From Chloroflexota bacterium (lineage in GTDB: Bacteria > Chloroflexota > Anaerolineae > UBA4142 > SHND01): 64,000 nucleotides of DNA. The position numbers and the translations under genes are program-made. How positions within the stretch are numbered: position 1 is the stretch's first letter; the number at the start of each line of letters is the position of its first letter. The stretch spans positions 34,270 through 98,269 of the forward strand of contig SHND01000058.1 in NCBI GenBank assembly GCA_004295045.1, read 5' to 3'. Shown piece after piece: positions 43,232 through 50,916 of the stretch. The notes beneath the pieces were generated by a model. It saw only the letters and a program-made list of their open reading frames with translations. It made no database searches and was not told the DNA's origin.

Positions 43232-43561
43232 TCAACTGCTGCGATAAAAGCGGACGTGCGCTTTTTCGAGTGTCGCCATACCATCGTGAATCGCGGGATT
43301 GATCAATTCCAAAAACGCTTCCAATTTTTCGCGCGTGTCCACAAATTCAACAATGATAGGCAAATCTTCCGAGAGCCGTTCGATCTTGAAAGTGTGAATA
43401 CGCGATGCCGCGCCAAAGCCCATGATGCCGCGCAAGACGGTTGCGCCCGCGAGTCCGTTTTGTTTCGCTTGAATCACAAGCCATTCATACAACGGCTTGC
43501 CCGCGTACTTGTCTTGTTCCCCGATAAAAATTCGCAGCAGTGCGCCATCTTCGGAAAGCAT
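43232..43561 (-). CDS. DUF190-family protein in the fluoride operon
   Basis: 109 residues with the PII-like ferredoxin fold of DUF190: LLRIFIGEQDKYAGKPLYEW, KQNGLAGATVLRGIMGFGA, and LPIIVEFVDTREKLEAFL. DUF190 proteins are regular companions of the CrcB/Fluc fluoride channel and are thought to modulate it. GGAGGTGATTT precedes the ATG and overlaps the crcB stop, so translation is coupled to crcB. Confidence 0.9.
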   Translation of the reverse strand: MLSEDGALLRIFIGEQDKYAGKPLYEWLVIQAKQNGLAGATVLRGIMGFGAASRIHTFKIERLSEDLPIIVEFVDTREKLEAFLELINPAIHDGMATLEKAHVRFYRSS

Positions 43562-43564
43562 AAA

Positions 43565-43948
43565 TCACCTCCAAATCAACGCCACAGCATTGCGTCCAAG
43601 CCACACCGCGCCCAAACCAAACAACAAACTCGCGGCGATATTTGCAATCGCGTACCACATTTCACCATCGCGCGCGAGCGCCATCGTTTCGTTGCCAAAA
43701 GATGAAAACGTTGTAAAGCCCCCCAACACACCGACAACGAACAGTACGCGCAATTCGGGCGTGAGCAAACCACGCGCTTCCGCGAGCCAAGACAAAACTC
43801 CGATGATGAAACAGCCAATCACGTTGACGGCAAGTGTGCCAAAGGGGAAACTCGCGCTGCCGGAGGCAGCTTGGACCCAGCCGCTCACCCAATAGCGCAG
43901 AATCGAACCGATTGCGCCGCCGATGCCCACAAGGAAAATTCGTTCCAT
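43565..43948 (-). CDS. crcB: Fluoride channel CrcB/Fluc
   Basis: 127 residues from the ATG at 43948 (GGAG upstream). Four membrane helices. Signatures: GIGGAIGSILRYWVSG, PFGTLAVNVIGCFIIGV and GVLGGFTTFSSFGNE (the Phe-box and Ser/Thr track of Fluc channels). It exports fluoride as a dual-topology dimer. A fluoride riboswitch lies in its leader, and DUF190 is coupled downstream. The frame is open to 44155, but that would run through the riboswitch. Confidence 0.95.
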   Translation of the reverse strand: MERIFLVGIGGAIGSILRYWVSGWVQAASGSASFPFGTLAVNVIGCFIIGVLSWLAEARGLLTPELRVLFVVGVLGGFTTFSSFGNETMALARDGEMWYAIANIAASLLFGLGAVWLGRNAVALIWR

Positions 43949-43988
43949 ATTTACTCCGCTTGATAAACACCTCCGAGGAGATGAACAA

Positions 43989-44048
43989 GTAGGAGTCATC
44001 AGCGCAAGGCAGTTCGCAGAATTCGTCTGCTGGGCGGACCCCATCGCC
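43989..44048 (-). ncRNA. Fluoride riboswitch (crcB motif)
   Basis: On the minus strand the leader reads GGCGATGGGGTCCGCC (44048-44033), ..CGAACTGCC.. and ends in GCTGATGACTCCTAC (about 44003-43989). These are the conserved blocks of the crcB RNA motif, which binds fluoride with magnesium and switches on fluoride-resistance genes. A small stem-loop (CATCTC-CTCG-GAGGTG) follows before the crcB ribosome-binding site and could be the expression platform. Confidence 0.92.
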
Positions 44049-44083
44049 AAAAAAGAAAACCAGTTTGCTTTCAATACTACGCG

Positions 44084-44135
44084 GAATGAAAAAAAAGACA
44101 AACGATTTCGCAACTGTTTGTCTTTTTTTTCATTC
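44084..44135. terminator. Strong intrinsic terminator between the BMP ATPase gene and the fluoride operon
   Basis: GAATGAAAAAAAAGACAAAC (44084-44103) and its exact reverse complement (44116-44135) with a 12-base loop: a perfect 20-base stem with A and T tracts in both directions. It ends the third transporter operon, immediately before the crcB leader begins. Confidence 0.9.
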
Positions 44136-44181
44136 GAATGTCGGGGCGTTGTCAAGCCGCCCTTGGGCGAATCAAGCGCGG

Positions 44182-45756
44182 CTATAAAATTTCGTCCTGC
44201 ATCTCTGCTTTTGTTTCGGCGGAAGGCGACGCTGCGGGAGGCGCGGTTTCGGCGTCCACCCCCGCCATCAAAAGTCCCAGTTCATCTTTGGTCGCGGTTT
44301 CTGCATCCAACGTCTTGATAATGTGTCCTTTGTACATGACGGCGATGCGATCGGAAAGCGAGAGAATTTCATCCAGCTCGTTAGAGACCAACAACACCGC
44401 AGCGCCTTCATCACGTTTTTCGATGATGCGCGAGTGAATGTATTCGATGCTGCCAACGTCCAAGCCGCGCGTCGGCTGTGAGGCGATGAGGAGTTTGATA
44501 GGACGCGAAAATTCGCGCGCGATAATCACCTTTTGTTGATTGCCGCCCGAAAGACTGGAGGTCGGCGTTTCGACACTCGGCGTGCGGACATCGTACTCTT
44601 TGACGCGCGCTTGGGCTGCCTCTTTGATGGCGGTGCGATTCAGGGCGATGCCTCGCGCAAAAGGGGGATGATAATATTCATTCAAGACCATGTTGTCTTC
44701 AACGGGAAAATTCATCACCAGCCCATCCGCTTGACGGTCTTCGGGGACGTGCGCGACGCCCAACTCGAAGATTTGGCGCGGCGCGAAATTTGTGGCGTCT
44801 TTGCCCGCGATGCGTACGGAACCACTCTGGACACGGCGCAAGCCGGTGAGCGCTTCGACCAATTCTGTCTGCCCATTGCCTTGCACACCCGCAACGCCCA
44901 AGACTTCGCCGCCGCGCACCTCGAGCGAAACATCCCGCACGGCGATGTTTTTTCGGTCGTCCTGCACTTGGAGTGTTTCCACTTCAAGGACCGCTTCGCG
45001 CGGCTTCATCGCCTCTTTGTCAACTGTTAAAATTACTGTCCGTCCCACCATCATGCGCGCCAGCCCCTCACTGGTCATTTCCTGCGGTTTCGTTTCGCCG
45101 ACCACTTTTCCGGCGCGCAAGACCATGATGCGGTCCGAAAGTTCCAACACCTCGCGCAGTTTGTGCGTGATGAAAATGATCGAGTTGCCCTGCGCCTTGA
45201 GATTCCGCAATACTTTGAAAAGATCATCCGCTTCTTGCGGGGTCAACACCGCAGTTGGCTCATCAAGAATGAGAATGTCCGCTTTGCGATAGAGCAACTT
45301 TATAATTTCGACGCGCTGTTGAATGCCGACGCTTAAATCTTTGACGTACAATTTTGGGTTCACTTCCAAGCCGTACTGCACCGACAGCTTGGAAATATCG
45401 TCTGCAACCTTTTGCCGATCCAGCGCCAAGCCGCGCGTCGTTTCAATGCCAAGCATCACATTTTCGGTCACCGTGAAAACGGGAATCAACATGAAATGTT
45501 GATGCACCATGCCGATGCCCAGCGCAATTGCGTCGTGCGGACTTGTCATGGTGACGGGCTTGCCGTGTACCAAAATTTCGCCTTCGTCCGGATGGTACAA
45601 GCCGTAGAGGATGTTCATCAAGGTGCTTTTGCCCGCGCCATTCTCGCCGAGCAAGGAAAGAATTTCGCCTTGATGCAGTTTGAGGTCAATGTTATCGTTA
45701 GCGAGGACACCGGGAAATCGTTTGGTGATCCCGCGCGCTTCCAGCACAGGTGTCAT
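44182..45756 (-). CDS. BMP-type ABC transporter ATPase, two nucleotide-binding domains (third system)
   Basis: 524 residues from the ATG at 45756 (GGGAGGATAGC upstream). First half: Walker A GENGAGKSTLMNILYGL, signature LSVGIQQRVEI, Walker B ILILDEPTAVL. Second half: GVQGNGQTELVEALTGL in place of Walker A, signature LSGGNQQKVIIAREF. The terminal 30 residues form an Ala/Pro-rich tail. It energises the permeases just upstream. It is the last gene of the third BMP operon, followed by a strong terminator. It differs from the ATPase at 21667-23232 throughout, so the systems are old paralogues. Confidence 0.94.
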   Translation of the reverse strand: MTPVLEARGITKRFPGVLANDNIDLKLHQGEILSLLGENGAGKSTLMNILYGLYHPDEGEILVHGKPVTMTSPHDAIALGIGMVHQHFMLIPVFTVTENVMLGIETTRGLALDRQKVADDISKLSVQYGLEVNPKLYVKDLSVGIQQRVEIIKLLYRKADILILDEPTAVLTPQEADDLFKVLRNLKAQGNSIIFITHKLREVLELSDRIMVLRAGKVVGETKPQEMTSEGLARMMVGRTVILTVDKEAMKPREAVLEVETLQVQDDRKNIAVRDVSLEVRGGEVLGVAGVQGNGQTELVEALTGLRRVQSGSVRIAGKDATNFAPRQIFELGVAHVPEDRQADGLVMNFPVEDNMVLNEYYHPPFARGIALNRTAIKEAAQARVKEYDVRTPSVETPTSSLSGGNQQKVIIAREFSRPIKLLIASQPTRGLDVGSIEYIHSRIIEKRDEGAAVLLVSNELDEILSLSDRIAVMYKGHIIKTLDAETATKDELGLLMAGVDAETAPPAASPSAETKAEMQDEIL

Positions 45757-45757
45757 G

Positions 45758-46816
45758 CTATCCTCCCGGTGAGTAGGCTTGACCATCCGCCGCGGGCGGC
45801 GTCGTGCGTCCGATAATTCCGGTCATTGCAATCATCGTCAAGATGTACGGCAGCATGCCGATAAATTGGGATGGAATGGGAAAGCCAAACGCTTGCGCGT
45901 TAATTTGCAGCGCTTGCGCCGAGCCAAACAAGAGCGCGGCAGCCCATGCGCCAAATGGATTCCAATTACCAAAAATCATCGCGGCGAGCGCAATAAAGCC
46001 GCGTCCGTTTGTAAGCAGCGGCTCGAACGAAGGCACCGATTCCAAAGTAAAGTACGCGCCCGCCAAGCCGGCGATGCAGCCGCCGATGATTACATTCGCA
46101 TAGCGCATTCGAATAACATTGATGCCAAGTGTGTCAGCGGCGCGTGGATGCTCTCCGACCGAACGGGTGCGGAGTCCCCAGCGCGTGTAAAACAATACAA
46201 AATGTGCGATAAAGACAAAAAGAATCGAAGCTACTGCAATCGGCTGTTGTTGAAAGACAGGTCCGACGACCGGTAAATCGCTCAATACCGGAATCTTGAT
46301 GATTGGCAGAACGCCGGGCGCGTGGGGAATGCTTCCTTGAAAAAAGAGCGCGCGATTGAGAAAGCCGGTGATGCCGACCGCGAGAATGTTGATCACAGTC
46401 CCACTGATGATTTGGTCAACTTTGTACGTCACCGAGAGAACCGCGTGCAACAGTCCAGTCATCGCGCCGCTGAAAATGGCAAGGACAACGCCCACTCCCA
46501 AGCTGATAGCGACACGCGCTGTTTCATCGAGACCGCCGTTTGCAAGAAGGAATTGATTCGTGTAGATCGAACCGAGAAATCCAAAGAATGCTGCCATGAG
46601 CATCATTCCTTCAATTGCGATGTTGACCACACCGGCGCGTTCGCAAAAAATCCCCGACAGCGCGCCCAGGGTCAACGGCGCGGCAACGCGTAACGTCGTC
46701 GCAATCATACTCGTCGCAATCAACGTTGGCGCGTATTGCGGCACGCCGATAATTACTGCAAAGAGGATAATGCCGCCAATCATTAACAGAACCGCACCAA
46801 AACGATTCCACTGCAT
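45758..46816 (-). CDS. BMP-type ABC transporter permease (short subunit, third system)
   Basis: 352-residue BPD_transp_2 permease. GALSGIFCERAGVVNIAIEG, FLNRALFFQGSIPHAPG and the docking loop TRWGLRTRSVGEHPRAADTL mark the family. GGGGAG precedes the ATG. The gene ends one base before the ATPase start and begins three bases after the stop of the longer permease, so the operon is tightly packed. Confidence 0.93.
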   Translation of the reverse strand: MQWNRFGAVLLMIGGIILFAVIIGVPQYAPTLIATSMIATTLRVAAPLTLGALSGIFCERAGVVNIAIEGMMLMAAFFGFLGSIYTNQFLLANGGLDETARVAISLGVGVVLAIFSGAMTGLLHAVLSVTYKVDQIISGTVINILAVGITGFLNRALFFQGSIPHAPGVLPIIKIPVLSDLPVVGPVFQQQPIAVASILFVFIAHFVLFYTRWGLRTRSVGEHPRAADTLGINVIRMRYANVIIGGCIAGLAGAYFTLESVPSFEPLLTNGRGFIALAAMIFGNWNPFGAWAAALLFGSAQALQINAQAFGFPIPSQFIGMLPYILTMIAMTGIIGRTTPPAADGQAYSPGG

Positions 46817-46819
46817 AGC

Positions 46820-47965
46820 TCATTCTCCCCAGCCGCGTGTGAGCACCATTCGTTCGCCGGTGCCACGTATGCGAAAGATTTGACGAATGATTGTATCTGC
46901 CGCGACAAACAGCAAGATGAGACCTTGAATTACAGAGATAATGTCAACGGGCACTTGAGACACGAATTGCATTTGGGTCGCGCCATTCCGCATCCCGCCA
47001 ATCAATAACGCGGCGAGAACGACGCCAAATGGATTGTTGCGTCCGAGCAATGCAACGGTGATTGCATCAAAGCCATACCCAACCGAAAAGGAAAGCTCAT
47101 GGCGAAAGTTGAGCGCGGCAACCTCGACCACACCTGCCAACCCCGCGAGCAAACCGCTGATGCCCATCGTCACGACAAATAGGCGTCCCACTTTCATGCC
47201 CGCATATTTTGCCGCGTCGGGACTCGCGCCGACGGCACGCACTTCATAGCCGAGCGTCGTGCGGTACAATATCCACCAAACGACGAACGCCATCACAATT
47301 CCAAGCACAAAGCCCCAATGGACGCGATAGCCGCTAATGAGTGCGGGAATCCGCGCGCCGAGCGCGATTTCGGGTGTGCGCGCAATTACATTTGTCGGAC
47401 TGGGATCTTTGAGCGGACCGTTGAGCAGATAGCCGATAAATAGGAGCGCGATATAGTTCATCATGATCGTGTTGATGACTTCGTGCGCACCGGTACGCGC
47501 TTTCAGATAACCCGGAATTGCGCCCCACAACGCGCCAGCCAGACAACCGCCCAAGATCACAATCGGTAAATGAATAACGGCGGGGATTGGCTGTCCCAAA
47601 AGTTTTGGCAGCGCAAAACCGAGATACGCCGCCGTCGTTGCGCCAATTGCCAACTGTCCTTCTGCGCCAATGTTGAACAATCCGCCCTTGAACGCGAATG
47701 CGACACCCAACCCGGCAAAGATGTACGGGGATGCCCAAACCAATGTTTCACTGATCGCGCGCGGTGAACCGAACGCGCCGCGGAACAAACCAATGTACGC
47801 TTCAATGGGATCCGCACCGACGAGCCACATGATGATCCCGCCCAGAACGAGCGCGACAAAGATGGCGAGAATCGGAAGGAGCATCGCATTGCCAATTGAG
47901 CGGAGGGCGCTCGTCACGGCTTGGGGTTTTGGATTGGGCGCGACTGCAAGTTGTGCGTCTGCCAT
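46820..47965 (-). CDS. BMP-type ABC transporter permease (long subunit, third system)
   Basis: About 381 residues from the ATG at 47965; the longer frame to 48001 would run into the stem-loop. GADPIEAYIGLFRGAFGSPR, LFNIGAEGQLAIGA, ARTGAHEVINTIMMNYIALL and GYEVRAVGASPDAAKYAGMK are the family marks. No good ribosome-binding site is seen; two stem-loops stand between it and the lipoprotein gene, so its expression is probably lower than that of the lipoprotein. Confidence 0.92.
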   Translation of the reverse strand: MADAQLAVAPNPKPQAVTSALRSIGNAMLLPILAIFVALVLGGIIMWLVGADPIEAYIGLFRGAFGSPRAISETLVWASPYIFAGLGVAFAFKGGLFNIGAEGQLAIGATTAAYLGFALPKLLGQPIPAVIHLPIVILGGCLAGALWGAIPGYLKARTGAHEVINTIMMNYIALLFIGYLLNGPLKDPSPTNVIARTPEIALGARIPALISGYRVHWGFVLGIVMAFVVWWILYRTTLGYEVRAVGASPDAAKYAGMKVGRLFVVTMGISGLLAGLAGVVEVAALNFRHELSFSVGYGFDAITVALLGRNNPFGVVLAALLIGGMRNGATQMQFVSQVPVDIISVIQGLILLFVAADTIIRQIFRIRGTGERMVLTRGWGE

Positions 47966-47973
47966 ACTAGGTA

Positions 47974-48022
47974 AATATTGCACAAGACCCCTACAGGACA
48001 TTCCAGGGTCTTGTGCAATATT
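47974..48022. repeat. Perfect 17-bp inverted repeat before the permease gene
   Basis: AATATTGCACAAGACCC (47974-47990) and its exact reverse complement (48006-48022), loop 15 bases. It ends nine bases upstream of the permease ATG and could hide the ribosome-binding region or stabilise the upstream message. Confidence 0.85.
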
Positions 48023-48028
48023 GCAAAA

Positions 48029-48067
48029 GAGGGGAAAGAGTTGCTTGCAAGCACGCGCTTTCCCCTC
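48029..48067 (-). terminator. Leaky intrinsic terminator after the tandem BMP gene
   Basis: On the minus strand GAGGGGAAAG (48067-48058) pairs with CTTTCCCCTC (48038-48029) around a 19-base loop and is followed by TTTTGC. It starts 20 bases after the lipoprotein stop. Since permeases and ATPase lie downstream in the same direction, partial termination would give more lipoprotein than membrane parts. Confidence 0.7.
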
Positions 48068-48087
48068 GGAACGAAATGACTCGCTTG

Positions 48088-50244
48088 TTAACTTGGCTTT
48101 GCGGGCGAGACGCCGGTCTTGATGGAACCGTCCTGCAAACCCTTGTCCAGTTCCTCAATCTTGGCTTTCACCGCATCCGGTACCTTGCTCTCAAAATCGT
48201 GATACGGCGCCAAGCCCACGGGTCCCACTACATTCCCACCTTCGAACTTGCCCGCCGCAATCCCTTTGATAATGTCGCACACGCCCGGTACGATCAGTTT
48301 CACCGCACTCGACAACAACGCTTTCTGCGCTTCGGGCACCGTCAGATATTGATCCGTGTCCACGCCCAGCGCCATCACACCTTTGCTCGCAGCGCCAATC
48401 AACGCACCATTGCCCGTCTTGCCGCCTGCACCAAAGATCACGTCCGCACCTTTGTCAATCATTGACAGCGCCGTCGTGCTGCCCCATTCCGGATCGGTAA
48501 AGGTCTTGTCAAACCCTACATCGCTGTGATACACCACTGTCACATCAATATTCGGATTGATGTATTTCGCACCCGCTTTGTAGCCTTCGCCAAAGCGCCA
48601 TACCGGCGGCACCACATCTGTCCCCAACACCGCACCAATCTTGCCACTCTTGGACATCTGCGCCGCTAAGGCGCCCGCCAAAAAGCCCGCTTTGTCTTCT
48701 TCAAACACCAACCCCGCCAAGTTCGCCAGCGGCACGTCCGGATGCGCATCGTCTTTCGCCTGGAATTGATCCACGCCGATGAACTTGATGTCGGGATATT
48801 GCTTCGCCATCTTGTATGTCGCATCGCCCAACGCAAAGCCCACCGTCACGATTACGTTGTAACCGTTGTCCGCAAATTGTTGGATGTTCTTTTCGTAATC
48901 TTTCGGGTCGGTCGTCTCGATGTATTTGACTTCGCTCGCATTCACCGCCGTCGCTCCACACTGCGTCCCTTCCCACGACGATTGGTTGAATGACTTGTCA
49001 TCTACTTTCCCTACGTCCGTTACCATGCCGATCTTGGCAATCGTTACTGCGGCAGCGGTAGTCGGTTCAGCAGCAGCAGCTGCACCCTTTGCGGGCGAGA
49101 CGCCGGTCTTGATGGAACCGTCCTGCAAACCCTTGTCCAGTTCCTCAATCTTGGCTTTCACCGCATCCGGTACCTTGCTCTCAAAATCGTGATACGGCGC
49201 CAAGCCCACGGGTCCCACTACATTCCCACCTTCGAACTTGCCCGCCGCAATCCCTTTGATAATGTCGCACACGCCCGGTACGATCAGTTTCACCGCACTC
49301 GACAACAACGCTTTCTGCGCTTCGGGCACCGTCAGATATTGATCCGTGTCCACGCCCAGCGCCATCACACCTTTGCTCGCAGCGCCAATCAACGCACCAT
49401 TGCCCGTCTTGCCGCCTGCACCAAAGATCACGTCCGCACCTTTGTCAATCATTGACAGCGCCGTCGTGCTGCCCCATTCCGGATCGGTAAAGGTCTTGTC
49501 AAACCCTACATCGCTGTGATACACCACTGTCACATCAATATTCGGATTGATGTATTTCGCACCCGCTTTGTAGCCTTCGCCAAAGCGCCATACCGGCGGC
49601 ACCACATCTGTCCCCAACACCGCACCAATCTTGCCACTCTTGGACATCTGCGCCGCTAAGGCGCCCGCCAAAAAGCCCGCTTTGTCTTCTTCAAACACCA
49701 ACCCCGCCAAGTTCGCCAGCGGCACGTCCGGATGCGCATCGTCTTTCGCCTGGAATTGATCCACGCCGATGAACTTGATGTCGGGATATTGCTTCGCCAT
49801 CTTGTATGTCGCATCGCCCAACGCAAAGCCCACCGTCACGATTACGTTGTAACCGTTGTCCGCAAATTGTTGGATGTTCTTTTCGTAATCTTTCGGGTCG
49901 GTCGTCTCGATGTATTTGACTTCGCTCGCATTCACCGCCGTCGCTCCACACTGCGTCCCTTCCCACGACGATTGGTTGAATGACTTGTCATCTACTTTCC
50001 CTACGTCCGTTACCATGCCGACTTTGATCCCGCCTGCGCTCGGCTGCGCGGCAGTGGGCTCTGGTGCCGTCGTTGCAACCGCCGCCGTAGGTTGCGGGGC
50101 AGTGGTTGCAGGCGCCAAAGTCGGCTGTGGAGCGCTCGTTGCAGGCGCGCTCGTGGGCGGTGTCGTTGCCGCCGGAGCGCACGCTGCCAATACTATGCTG
50201 ATCGCAAAGATCAACACCAACATTTTCAAAACTTTACTGCTCAT
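48088..50244 (-). CDS. Tandem-duplicated BMP-family nucleoside-binding lipoprotein (two identical binding domains)
   Basis: 718 residues, about twice the normal size. Signal with lipobox LAAC (Cys22), an Ala/Pro/Thr linker to about residue 72, then two full BMP (PnrA-like) domains at about 75-390 and 405-718, each beginning GMVTDVGKVDDKSFNQSSWE and ending in DKGLQDGSIKTGVSPAK. They are joined by a 20-residue Ala-rich linker with EPTTAAAVTIAK. The two domains are identical in every residue and every base (see repeat entries). GGAGGAGAAGG precedes the ATG. It heads the third ABC system. An anchored protein with two binding sites may raise capture efficiency; this is inference. Confidence 0.93.
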   Translation of the reverse strand: MSSKVLKMLVLIFAISIVLAACAPAATTPPTSAPATSAPQPTLAPATTAPQPTAAVATTAPEPTAAQPSAGGIKVGMVTDVGKVDDKSFNQSSWEGTQCGATAVNASEVKYIETTDPKDYEKNIQQFADNGYNVIVTVGFALGDATYKMAKQYPDIKFIGVDQFQAKDDAHPDVPLANLAGLVFEEDKAGFLAGALAAQMSKSGKIGAVLGTDVVPPVWRFGEGYKAGAKYINPNIDVTVVYHSDVGFDKTFTDPEWGSTTALSMIDKGADVIFGAGGKTGNGALIGAASKGVMALGVDTDQYLTVPEAQKALLSSAVKLIVPGVCDIIKGIAAGKFEGGNVVGPVGLAPYHDFESKVPDAVKAKIEELDKGLQDGSIKTGVSPAKGAAAAAEPTTAAAVTIAKIGMVTDVGKVDDKSFNQSSWEGTQCGATAVNASEVKYIETTDPKDYEKNIQQFADNGYNVIVTVGFALGDATYKMAKQYPDIKFIGVDQFQAKDDAHPDVPLANLAGLVFEEDKAGFLAGALAAQMSKSGKIGAVLGTDVVPPVWRFGEGYKAGAKYINPNIDVTVVYHSDVGFDKTFTDPEWGSTTALSMIDKGADVIFGAGGKTGNGALIGAASKGVMALGVDTDQYLTVPEAQKALLSSAVKLIVPGVCDIIKGIAAGKFEGGNVVGPVGLAPYHDFESKVPDAVKAKIEELDKGLQDGSIKTGVSPAKPS
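48097..49030 (-). repeat. Copy 2 of a 934-bp identical direct repeat
   Basis: Aligned to 49087-50020 with a constant offset of 990 bases (330 codons), every base matches by line-by-line comparison. The match stops at 48096 (G against C) and after 49030 (ATCTTGG against ACTTTGA). It encodes the C-terminal BMP domain. Confidence 0.97.
49087..50020 (-). repeat. Copy 1 of a 934-bp identical direct repeat
   Basis: Encodes the N-terminal BMP domain of the tandem lipoprotein; identical to 48097-49030. The 56 bases between the copies encode the interdomain linker and are not a copy of the linker after the signal peptide. Confidence 0.97.
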
Positions 50245-50485
50245 CCTTCTCCTCCATAAGTTTTCATATGCGCACAGCTGTACGCGTTTGTATCAATTTG
50301 GAAATGGCGTCTCGTCGTGGAATATCTTAAAGTACCCCCTTTCCCCACATGGGAACCGAAGCGTCGAGATATGTCAACACCATCATTGTCAAAAAAAATG
50401 TGGATTGAGAGCTCATGTCGTGGATTGCGGGGATGTTCATCCGCAGATGAGTTGCAAAGACGCGACAAAATTTCGGAATGAGGCG
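50245..50485 (-). other. Long untranslated leader of the third BMP operon
   Basis: About 235 bases separate the candidate promoter from the ATG at 50244 and hold no convincing gene. I see a small hairpin (TTCCC-CACAT-GGGAA at 50340-50355) and two TTGACA-like words near 50372 and 50388 without matching -10 boxes. No known riboswitch consensus was recognised, purine type included. Confidence 0.4.
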
Positions 50486-50514
50486 ATTATAACAAAGAAC
50501 AAAAAAAGCGGCAA
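50486..50514 (-). promoter_or_regulatory. Candidate promoter of the third BMP operon
   Basis: On the minus strand a perfect TATAAT (50491-50486), a 17-base spacer and TTGCCG as -35 (50514-50509). The -35 box overlaps the descending arm of the upstream terminator. Confidence 0.6.
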
Positions 50515-50572
50515 CGCGATTTGGTTTAAAAATATTACGCGCCTCCTCCGGGCGAGCAAACTGTTTGCCGCT
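50501..50572 (-). terminator. Probable intrinsic terminator after the glycine-zipper gene
   Basis: On the minus strand AGCGGCAA (50572-50565) pairs with TTGCCGCT (50514-50507), enclosing a smaller hairpin (CGCC..GGCG), followed by TTTTTTT (50507-50501). It would end transcripts from the small genes at 50611-51108. Confidence 0.55.
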
Positions 50573-50610
50573 AACACCGCGACGCGCCCAACACGTAAAG
50601 GAAAATTTAC

Positions 50611-50805
50611 TCAAGGCGCCCTTTTGCGACGCTGAAAAAATTCCAGCAACGCACCGATTGCAACCCCCAACCCCGCGCCGAGGGCAACGCCCGCTGCAAC
50701 ATTGCCCAGGGCTGCGCCAACTGCCGTGCCAACGCCCACACCGAGGGCAGTAAAGGCGCCTACCCGGCTTGCAGTCCCGCGCGCAGAGTTTGAATTGCGT
50801 GACAT
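50611..50805 (-). CDS. Small glycine-zipper membrane protein
   Basis: 64 residues. A polar head is followed by one or two hydrophobic Gly/Ala-rich segments with regularly spaced glycines (GVGVGTAVGAALGNVAAGV, then LGAGLGVAIGALLEFF) and a basic tail QRRKRAP. Such glycine-zipper helices pack in membranes. No function known. GGGAG eight bases before the ATG supports it as a real gene. Confidence 0.65.
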   Translation of the reverse strand: MSRNSNSARGTASRVGAFTALGVGVGTAVGAALGNVAAGVALGAGLGVAIGALLEFFQRRKRAP

Positions 50806-50916
50806 TTCGCGTCTCCCTCAAATCCAAGACCCAACTGCTTTGCATTCTGTTTCGATCCGCTTGTGCCTCACCAGCCACTTCAAAAACTCGACATTAGGTC
50901 TTGGACGGAACTTGCA

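Noticed and set aside
43949..44155. 69-residue N-terminal extension of CrcB
   Set aside because: It would translate the fluoride riboswitch and part of the terminator; the ATG at 43948 gives the standard protein and has a ribosome-binding site.
50245..50485. Purine riboswitch before the tandem BMP operon
   Set aside because: None of the conserved junction or loop sequences of the purine riboswitch could be found on the minus strand.
49910..50635. A 241-codon plus-strand frame over the tandem BMP gene's 5' end and leader
   Set aside because: The first part mirrors the BMP signal and linker, and the remainder crosses the leader and a terminator; no domain is seen.
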